A stretch of DNA of 23,931 nt, from positions 1-23,931 of IMG/VR virus record IMGVR_UViG_3300005537_000290. The stretch is one strand, 5' to 3'. Numbering within the stretch: the stretch's first letter is position 1; the number at the start of each line of letters is the position of its first letter. Below are positions 5,822 through 13,759 of this stretch, in pieces. Both the position numbers and the translations under genes were made by a program. The stretch is from a virus. The notes under the pieces were generated by a model. It worked only from the letters and a program-made list of their open reading frames with translations, did not search any database and was not told the origin of the DNA.

Positions 5822-6703
5822 ATGAAGAAGAAGATTTCAGTGGTAGCCGCGACTGCGGTTGCCTTGCTGTTGGTATTTGCGGGAAGCGCATGGCTGCATC
5901 CAGTAAAGGCCGTGATTCCCTCCGGTAACCTGTCATTTGCTGGCGGAGTTTACAACTCGGCTTCGTATTCGCAGTGGGGCATGTCGGTGGCTGCGGGCAA
6001 CTCGGCAACCGGGAGCCAAGCGATTACGGTGTGCCCGGAATATGTGCAGCTACCGGATGGGCGAGCGTTTAGGCCGCTGGCGCCAGCGAACGGCGTTTTC
6101 ACCCCGTTCACGATTGACCCAGCAGGCAGCGCCTCGGAGACGGTGACGCCGACAGCATATTCGTCGGTGACCGCACCGGCAGGCTATCCCGGAGGCCAGA
6201 ACGGGACATGCGCAAGCGTGACTGCGACCTTCGCGAATACGCATGGCACGAGTTTGGCTCCGAATCAGGTGATTCCCAGCGATCAAGGAATCCAAGAAGC
6301 GATCAACGATGCGGCTCTGAATAATGGCGGAATTGTATGGTGGAAGATCGATCCGGGCATCGTGACGCTGAGTACCGGAGCACCGACCACCAGCCTCGGG
6401 TCAGTGAATATTCCGGCGCGCTCGATCGTGATGAGTGCGACGGCGCGCGTGACGACAACTATTGCCACCTGCGCTGGCGGATGGTCGCTAGGTCTGACTG
6501 GCGGAACGGGCACGGATTTGACTGCAGCCAATACGACGCTGACCGCTGGAACCACAACTGAGTCATCCACGATTAAGACACCAGTGAATACGGCGGCTAT
6601 CGCAGCCGGCGTTCCCACCGCGTTTTGCACCACGTCGAATGCTTCGGCTGGCGCGCTACATGCGCACATCGAAGGCTATAAGCTGGTAGCGCCAGCGCAG
6701 TAA
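5822..6703 (+). CDS. Exported Ser/Thr/Gly/Ala-rich protein with Sec signal peptide
   Basis: A 293-residue protein with an AAAAAAGGA ribosome-binding region upstream of ATG 5822. The N-terminus is a clear Sec signal peptide: basic MKKK, a hydrophobic core (AATAVALLLVFAGSAW) and a likely signal-peptidase-I site after PVKA (~residue 30). The mature part is dominated by Ala, Gly, Ser and Thr with few charges, resembling phage surface or fibre proteins, and has a few cysteines (in TVCPEY, GTCASV, ATCAGG, AFCTTS) that could form disulphides outside the cytoplasm. It lies between terminase and portal in a head-assembly cluster, where a secreted product is unexpected. It could be a surface-modifying moron or an exported virion component. 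Family not recognised. Confidence 0.75.
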   Translation: MKKKISVVAATAVALLLVFAGSAWLHPVKAVIPSGNLSFAGGVYNSASYSQWGMSVAAGNSATGSQAITVCPEYVQLPDGRAFRPLAPANGVFTPFTIDPAGSASETVTPTAYSSVTAPAGYPGGQNGTCASVTATFANTHGTSLAPNQVIPSDQGIQEAINDAALNNGGIVWWKIDPGIVTLSTGAPTTSLGSVNIPARSIVMSATARVTTTIATCAGGWSLGLTGGTGTDLTAANTTLTAGTTTESSTIKTPVNTAAIAAGVPTAFCTTSNASAGALHAHIEGYKLVAPAQ

Positions 6704-6718
6704 TTTCCCTCAACCCCC

Positions 6719-7054
6719 ATGACCTGGCTGCGCGATCTTCTGAAATCTTCGTACACACGGCTCTTGGAGAAACTGTGTGACGCGAAGGATGAGGAGATTG
6801 CGCGGCTGCGGTCAGAGAACCGGGCGATGTTGAATTCGCTGCTGGCGACGGCGGGATGTCCGCCGGTGATAGAGCTGGAAAAAGCTGCGCCGCCGGCCAA
6901 AGTGCCGATGCGCGGAATGAGTTGGCATCAACGGCAAACGTTGACTGAACGCCAGAGCGAGCAGCGGATGCTGAACCGCCAAGCGGCGCTGCGTCCGCCT
7001 GGTGGCGCGATTGCTTCAAGCGTGAAACAGCCGGAGGCGGCCGATGCAAAGTGA
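6719..7054 (+). CDS. Coiled-coil hypothetical protein
   Basis: A 111-residue protein from ATG 6719. Residues ~5-45 form a charged amphipathic helix with leucines at heptad-like spacing (DLLKSSYTRLLEKL, EEIARLRSENRAML), a likely short coiled coil. A Pro/Ala-rich linker and a Gln/Arg-rich tail follow. No ribosome-binding site is evident and no enzymatic motif is seen. It opens a run of small overlapping genes leading to the portal. An assembly or scaffold-like role is possible but unsupported. Confidence 0.6.
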   Translation: MTWLRDLLKSSYTRLLEKLCDAKDEEIARLRSENRAMLNSLLATAGCPPVIELEKAAPPAKVPMRGMSWHQRQTLTERQSEQRMLNRQAALRPPGGAIASSVKQPEAADAK

Positions 7055-7136
7055 ACGGCGGAGATTACGGGGTTGGCGCTGGCTGAAGCACCTCTTGGGT
7101 TTGGATGGGTGGATTGAGCGGCGAAGGACTGCGTGA
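7044..7136 (+). CDS. Very small basic ORF (30 residues)
   Basis: Starts at ATG 7044, six bases after a good ribosome-binding site (GGAGG at 7033-7037), overlapping the end of the preceding gene by 11 nt. It reads MQSERRRLRGWRWLKHLLGL and ends at TGA 7134-7136, whose A is the first base of the next gene's ATG. The peptide is rich in Arg and Trp with an amphipathic centre. The paired overlaps and ribosome-binding site argue that it is translated; it may simply couple translation across the junction. Confidence 0.5.
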   Translation: MQSERRRLRGWRWLKHLLGLDGWIERRRTA

Positions 7137-7360
7137 TGTTTGGCGGGCGGACTAAGAAGGATGGCCGCAAAGACGCCGAGTCAGCCGGGTATATGGAGCT
7201 CGAGGGCGCGCGGAAAGATGCGGATTGCCAGAAGATTCGCGTTGCCGGTGGCGTGAGCAGCGACCTGGGCTGCTGCAATTTGTTCGAGCCGAAGTTCAAT
7301 GGCGTGAAAAAGTTTAGCTGTGGAACCTGTGAATACGTGAAGCAAAAAGGAGAAAAGTGA
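7136..7360 (+). CDS. Small cysteine-rich protein
   Basis: A 74-residue protein from ATG 7136, which overlaps the preceding TGA by one base. Five cysteines lie in a distinctive order: C31, C46-C47 (SSDLGCCNLFEP) and C62-x2-C65 (FSCGTCEYV). The paired cysteines in the C-terminal half suggest zinc or iron-sulphur coordination, in a fold I do not recognise. It ends at TGA 7358-7360, overlapping the next ATG by one base. The dense cysteine pattern makes chance very unlikely; role unknown. Confidence 0.7.
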   Translation: MFGGRTKKDGRKDAESAGYMELEGARKDADCQKIRVAGGVSSDLGCCNLFEPKFNGVKKFSCGTCEYVKQKGEK

Positions 7361-7533
7361 TGGATCCGAATAGCAGAGTGGGCGGCGATCTCGAAGTGCT
7401 GGGCGAGCTGTTGAAAGAGAAAGCGCATTTGGAAGTGAAGCTGTTCAAGGTGAACAAAGCGATTGATTTGACGCGGGCGCGCGAAGCCGCGGACGAAGAG
7501 TTGCGCGCGTTCCGGCACGCTGAAGGCGTCTAG
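7360..7533 (+). CDS. Short helical protein (57 residues)
   Basis: ATG 7360 follows AAAGGAGAAAAG (7345-7356) and overlaps the preceding stop by one base; it ends at TAG 7531-7533, whose G begins the next gene's GTG. The product is almost entirely charged and helical (DLEVLGELLKEKAHLEVKLF, REAADEELRAFR), consistent with a short coiled coil. It is too small for many gene finders. Strong ribosome-binding site plus exact overlaps on both sides support translation. Confidence 0.7.
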   Translation: MDPNSRVGGDLEVLGELLKEKAHLEVKLFKVNKAIDLTRAREAADEELRAFRHAEGV

Positions 7534-8180
7534 TGCTGGATGAGGTCTTAGCGAGCCGCGAGCAGTTGACGGAGCTGTTGGCCGCGAAGACTCAGAACTA
7601 CTGTTTGACCGGTGAAGTTGGACAGATTGCGCGGTGGCGAGCGGCGCATCCGTGGCGTTGGCGAAGGGTTTTGGCGAAATGGTTTGTGGAGATGAAGCGC
7701 GAGGAGCTGCTGAAGCAGATTCACGCGAAGGAGAAAACAATGTTGATGGTGAGCGGAAGTGCGGAGTTCAAGAACGAAGGGAAAGTGCTGGAGACGGTGT
7801 TGCGGATCCAGCCACAATTCGAGAAGCAGCACGAGTTACTGGCGAAAGTAGCAGCGACGTACGGCGAAATCGGCGGGATGAAGATGGAGAAGGGGATTCT
7901 GGTGATCGAGAGGAATTACCTGGTGGAGATAGCGCCATCGGTTCAGGAAGCGGCCAGTGCGCCGCAATCGGAATCATCTTCGACATCTGTAGCTGACACC
8001 GCCGATCCGTTGCCAAAGTTCATGCCAGGTGACCGCGTGCAGTGGATTTCGCAGGGTGCGTATCACTTTGCGGAACCGATGCACATCCTGAGGATGAGCG
8101 ACGACGGGAAGTTCGCGTTTTTCGAGGGTTCGGAAACCGGAGTGCCGGTCGAGCAGTTGGAAGCAGAACCGGTTCAGTAG
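7533..8180 (+). CDS. Hypothetical protein with C-terminal SH3-like domain
   Basis: A 215-residue protein using GTG 7533, which overlaps the previous stop by one base. The N-terminal ~130 residues are helical and charged. A Ser/Ala/Thr linker follows (~residues 138-155). The last ~55 residues (FMPGDRVQWISQGAYHFAEPMHI ... DDGKFAFFEGSETGVPVEQLE) look like a small beta-barrel, of the SH3-like kind that recurs in phage accessory proteins. No catalytic motif is seen. It is the last gene before a terminator-like leader and the portal. Confidence 0.65.
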   Translation: MLDEVLASREQLTELLAAKTQNYCLTGEVGQIARWRAAHPWRWRRVLAKWFVEMKREELLKQIHAKEKTMLMVSGSAEFKNEGKVLETVLRIQPQFEKQHELLAKVAATYGEIGGMKMEKGILVIERNYLVEIAPSVQEAASAPQSESSSTSVADTADPLPKFMPGDRVQWISQGAYHFAEPMHILRMSDDGKFAFFEGSETGVPVEQLEAEPVQ

Positions 8181-8187
8181 GATTGAA

Positions 8188-8239
8188 GAAAAAACGCCGG
8201 GTTGGCTGATCTTTCTGAGGGACGGCCAGCGCCCGGCGT
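8188..8239. promoter_or_regulatory. Long hairpin in the portal leader, terminator-like on the minus strand
   Basis: ACGCCGGG at 8194-8201 pairs with CCCGGCGT at 8232-8239; inside it TGGC (8203-8206) can pair with GCCA (8225-8228). An A-run (8188-8194) precedes the left arm, so read on the minus strand the stem is followed by T residues like a Rho-independent terminator. On the + strand it forms a stable leader structure before the portal. Confidence 0.6.
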
Positions 8240-8244
8240 GAAGG

Positions 8245-8272
8245 GCGTGCGTCGCGCGCACGCGGTCTTTTT
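8245..8272 (+). terminator. Intrinsic terminator / attenuator before the portal gene
   Basis: GCGTGCG (8245-8251) pairs with CGCACGC (8257-8263) over a five-base loop, followed by GGTCTTTTT (8264-8272). It ends 24 bases before the portal ATG, so it either separates two transcripts or tunes readthrough into the head genes. Confidence 0.75.
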
Positions 8273-8296
8273 GCATTTTAGGACGAAAAAGAGGAA

Positions 8297-10852
8297 ATGG
8301 CGACAGCTCCGTTAACGGTTGACCCATCGCAGGCTGACGCGAAGGGTGTGAACGCGCCACCGCCGGGAGTGATTGCGCCGAAGGATGGTAGCGCTGCGCA
8401 GGATGCGCTGGGCTACGGTCCGAACAACGAATATCTGGAGAGCGGGCGCAAGGACCCGCAAGGGCAGGTAATTCTCGAAGGCAAGCCGAAGGTTGTGGCG
8501 GCGATTCGTTCGATCGTGCAGCAGTTCCGGATGGAAGGAATTGTGGCGCGGCGGCATGAGATTCGCCGAATCAAGAAGGCGCGGCTGTTCTGGCAGGGAT
8601 TGCAGTACAGCTATGGCTGGGACGCCGACAACATGGAATGGCAGATGCCCTTTGGAACGAGTCAAGGGCTGAAGCTGAACGATGGGCAGGATGAAGAGCA
8701 GCTGGGCCCGCGCTACGAATTCGTGACCAACATCTATGGCGCGGATGGCGAAGCGTTTATCGCGGTGATGGCGGCGGAAGTGCCGACGATTCATTGGTAC
8801 CCAGTGAATCCGAACAACGAGCAAGACATCGCGGCGGCGAAAGCGGCGAGCGAAGCGGAAAAACTGATCGCCGAAAACAACAAGATTGAGGATTTGCTGC
8901 AGCGCATCGGGTTTTTCCTGTGGACTGACGGAAAAATCGGCGCGTATGTGCGCTACGTGATGGATGGGCAGCAATTCGGGTTTCACGACAACCCGATTGT
9001 GGAAGCGCAGCCGCGGAAGATGGGCGAAGACGCGTTCAACTGCCCGAATTGCGGAGCGCAGACGCCGGCGGGCGCGATGTATTCCGGCACGATTTGTCCG
9101 CAGTGCGGGACAGCGCTGGGCCAGGAACATTTTCAGGAAGCGCCAACGATCCAGGTGCCGGTGGTGACCGGCACGGAGAAAGTACCGAACGGGCAGGAAG
9201 TGATCACGATTGTCGGCGGGCTAGAACTGAACACGCCAGTGTGGGCGAATTACGACTGTGAGATGCCGTACAAGCAATGGCAGCTGGAAGTTCATCAGGC
9301 GCTGTTGAAGGCGAGTTATCCGCTGGCGGCAGACAAGATCATGCCCGGCAATTTGAACGATGCGGAAGATGTTTACGCGCGCGCGAGCCGCGTGAGCGTG
9401 GCGCAAGGGTTGCCGACAACGCATCCGGGCGATGCGTTGGTTTCGCTGATCACGTTTTTGCGGACGTGGATACGGCCGTGGGCGTTCTATGCGATCGAGG
9501 AGAAGGATGTTCGCGCAGAATGTCTGAAATTGTTTCCGGATGGGTGCTACTGCGCGTTTGCGGGAGACACGTACTGCGAATCGCGCAATGAGAATCAGGA
9601 TGAGCATTGGGCGGTGATGCACGCTCTGCCAGGCGACGGCCAGAACCGCCGCGCGTGCGGAAGTTCCGAAGTGGAAGTGCAGGAGCAGGTGAATACGCTG
9701 AGGAATCAGCGGATGGAAGCCGCGGACTATGGCATTCCACCGATTTATGCGGATCCGCAAGTGCTGGATTTCGATGCGCTCGGCAATCGCGTGGCGGAGC
9801 CGGGAACGCATTTCCCGGCGAGGGCGAGGCCTGGACAGCCGCTTGAAGCGGGATTCTTTCAGCCAGCGCCTGGGCAGATTGCTGCGGACTCGATTGCGTA
9901 TGAGCAGGAGTTGAGCGGACCGACCGCGCAGCGGTTGACGGGATTGTATCCGGCGATTTATGGCGGAGCGATGGAAGGCTCGAAGACGCTGGGCGAGTAC
10001 GCAATCGCGAGGGAGCAAGCGATGGGCCGGCTGGGGCTGGTCTGGTCGCGAATAAAAGTCTTCTGGGCACGAGTGATGCAACTCGCGGTGAATTGCTTCA
10101 AAAAAAATCGCACCGAGGATGTGCAGATTCCGATCTTGGGCGAGGACGGAGAGTTTGAAGCAAAGGTTTTAAAAATTACCGATCTGCAGGGAAATGCCCA
10201 ATCGCGTAACGAAGCCGATGAAAAATTTCCGCAAGCGAAGAGCCAGCAGCGCGGCGTGTTGCAGCAGTTTATAGGCATGGCCCCAGAAGCGCCGGAAATT
10301 GCGGCGATGCTGGCCGAGCCGGCGAACATGCGGTACATCAAAAACGTGGTGGGGCTGACGGATTTGGTGATTCCGGGCGAGGACAGTGCAAACAAACAGC
10401 TGCGCGAGATTTCTCAGTTACTGAAGTCGCCACCGATTCAGATTGGCGTGGCGCCGGGACCGAATGGGCCACAGCCGCAGTTCACATCTACTCTGCCGGT
10501 CGACCCGGACCTAGACCGTCACCAGCCAGAGATGCAAGAGATTGTGCGGTGGTGGAATTCGCCGGCGGGGATACAGGAAAAACTGAAGAATCCGATGGGC
10601 TGCGCGAACGTGCGAGCGCACTTCATGGAGCATAAGCAGGCCATGGCCGCGCAGCAGAGCGCGCAGAACAAGCCGCCGAGCGAATCGATGAACTTCAAGG
10701 ACATGCCGACCAGCGGAAAAGTACAGATGGCCGCGCAGGCAAACATTCAGCTGAATCCGATGGAGTTGGAGGCAAAAGACGCGCAAGAACGCGCGGACAA
10801 AGCCGCCGAGCTGAAAGCAAAGTTAGGAAGTAAACAGGAGAAAGCAGCATGA
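8297..10852 (+). CDS. Portal protein with internal zinc ribbon
   Basis: An 851-residue protein in the portal position, following terminase and preceding scaffold and capsid. The portal is the dodecameric ring at one head vertex through which DNA is packaged and ejected. Large length, an acidic/polar N-terminus, helical stem-like segments (VVAAIRSIVQQFRMEG ... RIKKARLFWQGL) and a Gln/Ala-rich C-terminal tail fit large podovirus-type portals. Residues 249-270 hold CPNC ... CPQC (C249, C252, C267, C270), a four-cysteine zinc ribbon inserted in the body; this is not a normal portal feature. ATG 8297 follows GAGG at 8291-8294. Its stop overlaps the scaffold start as ATGA. No sequence motif uniquely proves a portal; gene order is the main evidence. 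Confidence 0.85.
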   Translation: MATAPLTVDPSQADAKGVNAPPPGVIAPKDGSAAQDALGYGPNNEYLESGRKDPQGQVILEGKPKVVAAIRSIVQQFRMEGIVARRHEIRRIKKARLFWQGLQYSYGWDADNMEWQMPFGTSQGLKLNDGQDEEQLGPRYEFVTNIYGADGEAFIAVMAAEVPTIHWYPVNPNNEQDIAAAKAASEAEKLIAENNKIEDLLQRIGFFLWTDGKIGAYVRYVMDGQQFGFHDNPIVEAQPRKMGEDAFNCPNCGAQTPAGAMYSGTICPQCGTALGQEHFQEAPTIQVPVVTGTEKVPNGQEVITIVGGLELNTPVWANYDCEMPYKQWQLEVHQALLKASYPLAADKIMPGNLNDAEDVYARASRVSVAQGLPTTHPGDALVSLITFLRTWIRPWAFYAIEEKDVRAECLKLFPDGCYCAFAGDTYCESRNENQDEHWAVMHALPGDGQNRRACGSSEVEVQEQVNTLRNQRMEAADYGIPPIYADPQVLDFDALGNRVAEPGTHFPARARPGQPLEAGFFQPAPGQIAADSIAYEQELSGPTAQRLTGLYPAIYGGAMEGSKTLGEYAIAREQAMGRLGLVWSRIKVFWARVMQLAVNCFKKNRTEDVQIPILGEDGEFEAKVLKITDLQGNAQSRNEADEKFPQAKSQQRGVLQQFIGMAPEAPEIAAMLAEPANMRYIKNVVGLTDLVIPGEDSANKQLREISQLLKSPPIQIGVAPGPNGPQPQFTSTLPVDPDLDRHQPEMQEIVRWWNSPAGIQEKLKNPMGCANVRAHFMEHKQAMAAQQSAQNKPPSESMNFKDMPTSGKVQMAAQANIQLNPMELEAKDAQERADKAAELKAKLGSKQEKAA

Positions 10853-12255
10853 GCACACCAGCGTCAGTATTACCAGCGGCTCCGGCCGCGCCGGCAGCGG
10901 GAACGCAAGAAGCGGTGAATTCCGCGCCGTCGTTCGACACCGCCGCCGAAAGCATTCTGGAAATCGACAACGTTTCGGCGAATGAGGTGAATGGAGCGCC
11001 GCCCGAGGCGAAAGCCGCAGAGGCCGCAGCGCCTGCAGCGGATGCACAGGCAGCGCCGGACCCAGCGAAGGCGGCAAGTGACGCCGCAGCGGCTGCGCCA
11101 GCCGATCCGTGGGCGCTTGACCAAGCGCTGCTCGCGAAAGGTTTGGCGAATCCTGAAGTCGCGCCGCTGATTCAGGCGATGCAGACGCAGTTGGCGGAAG
11201 CGGCGAAGTGGCGGGAGTTCTTTCCGACGGTAGCGGATGCGCAAGCGTTCAAGGCAGCGGCTCCGGGCGGAATTGAAGAGCTGAAAGGGAAGCTGGAGAT
11301 TGCAGAGTCGGCGCAACGCGAGACAGCCGACTTTGTGAGCGGCGATCCGACGAGGCAGAAGTCCGCGATCGCGGCGCTCGAGGCGGACAATCCTCAGGCA
11401 TTCGCAAATGGCGCAAGCGCGTACCTGGACGTGCTTGCAGAAAAGAATCCGCAAGCGTTTCAGACTGCGGCGCTGGATATGGCGAAACGCGGATTGCAGG
11501 CGGAAGGTGTTCCCGAACTGTGGAATCAGTTTGTGCAGGCGGTTCAGGGCGGCGATGACGCAAAGATTGGCGAAGCGTTCAACAATTTCAGCAATTGGAT
11601 GGAAAAGGCCGGGCTGAGCAAGGCGGCAACGGGAGCGCCGCCGGATCGCAAGGCGACGAATCCTGAGCTAGCCGCGGCGCAGGCGCGAATCAAGGAACTG
11701 GAAACCGCGGAACAGTCTCGCGTGCATCAGGAGACGGCCGCAAGTTTCAAGACCTGGTGGGAGCCGACGGAAACGGCGATCAAGACCGCGGTACGCACGG
11801 ACATTCAGAAGCGCATCGATGAGGCGCTGCCGAAGAATGTGCCGACGGCATTCCGCGAAGATTTGATGGGCCGGATCATTGACCAGGTGGAAAGCGACAT
11901 CCTGACGCAGATGCGCGCGGATAGCGGGCATCAGGAAAAACTCGCAGCGGTGCTGAACGGCAACGCCTGGAAGACGAAAGGCGAGGACGCGCGGACGCAG
12001 TACGTGAACCTAACAACCGGGCGGGCGATGCAGTTGTTGCCGTTTGCGGTGGCCAAGGTGATCGAGCCTTACACCAAGCAGGTGGTGGCAGCGGCAGGCG
12101 CGAAGACCGAGCGAGAAAAGGCGCAGGCCGCGCGGGTCGACGTGAGCGGAGGCGGCGGAGCTCCGATACGGCCAGCGGCGCCGTTGACCGCGAAGGACAT
12201 GAAGGGCAAAGGCGCAGGCAAACAACTGACCGACGAACAAATTTTGGACATGTAA
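10849..12255 (+). CDS. Scaffolding protein (putative)
   Basis: A 468-residue protein placed directly between portal and major capsid protein, the classic scaffold position. The first ~95 residues are Ala/Pro-rich and disordered; the remainder is strongly helical and acidic (Ala, Glu, Lys, Gln), ending in a Gly/Pro-containing linker and a basic patch (KDMKGKGAGKQ) that could contact the capsid, as scaffold C-termini do in P22-like phages. Scaffolds organise capsid subunits during prohead assembly and then leave. No protease domain is visible. ATG 10849 overlaps the portal stop by four bases and has AGGAG at 10836-10840. Confidence 0.75.
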   Translation: MSTPASVLPAAPAAPAAGTQEAVNSAPSFDTAAESILEIDNVSANEVNGAPPEAKAAEAAAPAADAQAAPDPAKAASDAAAAAPADPWALDQALLAKGLANPEVAPLIQAMQTQLAEAAKWREFFPTVADAQAFKAAAPGGIEELKGKLEIAESAQRETADFVSGDPTRQKSAIAALEADNPQAFANGASAYLDVLAEKNPQAFQTAALDMAKRGLQAEGVPELWNQFVQAVQGGDDAKIGEAFNNFSNWMEKAGLSKAATGAPPDRKATNPELAAAQARIKELETAEQSRVHQETAASFKTWWEPTETAIKTAVRTDIQKRIDEALPKNVPTAFREDLMGRIIDQVESDILTQMRADSGHQEKLAAVLNGNAWKTKGEDARTQYVNLTTGRAMQLLPFAVAKVIEPYTKQVVAAAGAKTEREKAQAARVDVSGGGGAPIRPAAPLTAKDMKGKGAGKQLTDEQILDM

Positions 12256-12263
12256 GACCAAAA

Positions 12264-12285
12264 CTCTTCCTGGAGCAGGGAAGAG
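12264..12285 (+). promoter_or_regulatory. GGAGCAG-loop hairpin, copy 1 (capsid leader)
   Basis: CTCTTCC (12264-12270) pairs perfectly with GGAAGAG (12279-12285) around the loop TGGAGCAG. It lies nine bases after the scaffold stop and 16 bases before a terminator. Two further leaders carry hairpins with different stems but the same loop core, suggesting a shared RNA element. Confidence 0.6.
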
Positions 12286-12300
12286 CAAAAGTTTTCGAGA

Positions 12301-12335
12301 GCTCATCGATTCAGTCGATGGGCTTTTTGTTTTTA
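12301..12335 (+). terminator. Intrinsic terminator between scaffold and capsid genes
   Basis: GCTCATCGA (12301-12309) pairs with TCGATGGGC (12315-12323; one G-T wobble) over loop TTCAG, followed by TTTTTGTTTTTAG. It is strong by appearance and sits 50 bases before the capsid ATG, so the capsid gene is probably expressed by readthrough or from its own promoter. Confidence 0.85.
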
Positions 12336-12384
12336 GAAGTGAAATTTCAAAGAGCCAGCAACAGGCTGGCAGAAGGATACAGAA

Positions 12385-13641
12385 ATGCCAGCACAAGCAA
12401 ACGCAAACGTAATCGCGTTGCAACTGGAGAAGGTGCGCGACAAAGTGCCTCTCCTCTACGAACGCGATGACATCTTACTCACCATGATCCAGCAGCGTGG
12501 TGACGTGGAAAAAGTGAGCAGCCGCAACATGCGTCTGCCGCTGCAGATCAATCCCGGCGGCAAAGCGGGAAGCTACAACGCGGATGGCGGAGATTTGGGG
12601 CGCGGCAGCGGAACGCAGTATGACGTTGCGCAGGTCAGCCCGGTCTTCTTCCGGTTCGCAATCGAAATCACTAAGCTGGTGGAGTATGCGACCAACGGGC
12701 GAGAGAAGGCGATCGAGAATGCGGCCAAGCGCGAAGTGGCGCAGGGCATGAAGCAGTTTCGGGCGTTCCTGGACAAGCTGATGCAGACCGCCGGGAACGG
12801 CGTGCTGGGAGTAATCAGCAGCGTGGCTGGCAACGTGTTGACTATGGCGATCCCGAACGGCGCCGCGCTGGTCTACGTTGGCCAGACCATTCAGGTGTAC
12901 GACACCACGCTGACCACCAATCGCGGCACCGCGAACGTGGTGGAAGCGGATCCAATCAGCGCTTCGCAGACGATTACGCTGGACGCGCTGCCTGCCGGCA
13001 CCGTGGCGACCGACGTGATCGTGCATGACGGTTTGGCGGGAGCTTCGCCGGTGAGCTTGTTCGGGATCAAGTACCACCAGAACAATGCGACGACCGGAAC
13101 CTGGCTCAACCTGAACCGCGCGACCTACCCGGTACAGCTGCAGACACCGCGCGTAAACGCCGGAAACGCAGCGTTGACGCCAACCAACGTCCGCCTGGCG
13201 TACAACAAAGTGCGCAAGGCGTTGGGCGTGAACCAGCTGGGCAAGCTGATCGCCTACATGGCGCTGGAACAGGAACATGCCTGGGAAAACTTGGGCATCA
13301 CCATCAGCCAGGTGATCAAGGAAGGCGCGGGAGGCGGAGTCGAAGACCTGGATTTGCTGTTCAGCGGCAAGAAGACCATGGGCGGAGTTCCGATCAAGGC
13401 CAGCATCAACGCGGACCAGACGCGCATCGATTATTTGGACCTGAGCCACTGGGGCCGCGCGGTGATGAAGGACATCGACTTCTACGAAGTCAATGGCAAC
13501 ACGGTGTTCCCGATTTACGGCGCCAGCGGTGGCTTGGCTGCGTCGTACATCTTCTATTTCGATTTGGCGATGCAGGTGTGGGACGACAGCCCACGCAGCG
13601 GCGCTTTTATTGACACGCTCGCGAGACCCGCCGGATATTAG
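12385..13641 (+). CDS. Major capsid protein (HK97-fold, putative)
   Basis: A 418-residue protein directly downstream of the scaffold, preceded by AAGGA (12373-12377) at good distance. The N-terminus is helical (ALQLEKVRDKVPLLYERDD), followed by RLPLQINPGGKAGSYNADGG and GDLGRGSG segments of a type found in capsid proteins of tailed phages, then beta-rich parts, and a C-terminal half with the ends of an A-domain-like region (VMKDIDFYEV ... FPIYGASGG). Hundreds of copies would form the icosahedral shell. No N-terminal protease-cleaved delta domain is obvious; the separate scaffold gene fits this. Identification rests on gene order, length and pattern. Confidence 0.88.
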   Translation: MPAQANANVIALQLEKVRDKVPLLYERDDILLTMIQQRGDVEKVSSRNMRLPLQINPGGKAGSYNADGGDLGRGSGTQYDVAQVSPVFFRFAIEITKLVEYATNGREKAIENAAKREVAQGMKQFRAFLDKLMQTAGNGVLGVISSVAGNVLTMAIPNGAALVYVGQTIQVYDTTLTTNRGTANVVEADPISASQTITLDALPAGTVATDVIVHDGLAGASPVSLFGIKYHQNNATTGTWLNLNRATYPVQLQTPRVNAGNAALTPTNVRLAYNKVRKALGVNQLGKLIAYMALEQEHAWENLGITISQVIKEGAGGGVEDLDLLFSGKKTMGGVPIKASINADQTRIDYLDLSHWGRAVMKDIDFYEVNGNTVFPIYGASGGLAASYIFYFDLAMQVWDDSPRSGAFIDTLARPAGY

Positions 13642-13664
13642 TACTAACAGATAAATAGTACTAA
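13639..13664 (+). repeat. Paired TAGTACTAA palindromic repeats at the capsid stop
   Basis: TAGTACTAA occurs at 13639-13647 and again at 13656-13664, 17 bases apart start to start. The core TAGTACTA is its own reverse complement. The first copy includes the capsid stop codon. Two equal palindromes about 1.6 helical turns apart could be a protein-binding operator. Confidence 0.45.
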
Positions 13665-13690
13665 AACAATTAATAAGAGTTGCCTGCTGA

Positions 13691-13759
13691 GGCGTGCACT
13701 CCTCACGCCGCGACGACAGCGGGCCGAGAGAGGGGCGGCTGCGGAACCGCCCCTTTTTT
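13691..13759 (+). terminator. Hairpin plus intrinsic terminator after the capsid gene
   Basis: A first hairpin GGCGTG (13691-13696)/CACGCC (13704-13709) is followed by GGGGCGG (13732-13738) pairing with CCGCCCC (13747-13753) over an eight-base loop, then TTTTTT (13754-13759). This is a strong Rho-independent terminator expected after an abundant capsid transcript. Confidence 0.88.

Noticed and set aside
8188-8272. Possible tRNA or small structured RNA gene in the portal leader
   Set aside because: No cloverleaf arms, T-loop or anticodon arrangement; the two structures read as simple hairpins, one with a terminator T-run.
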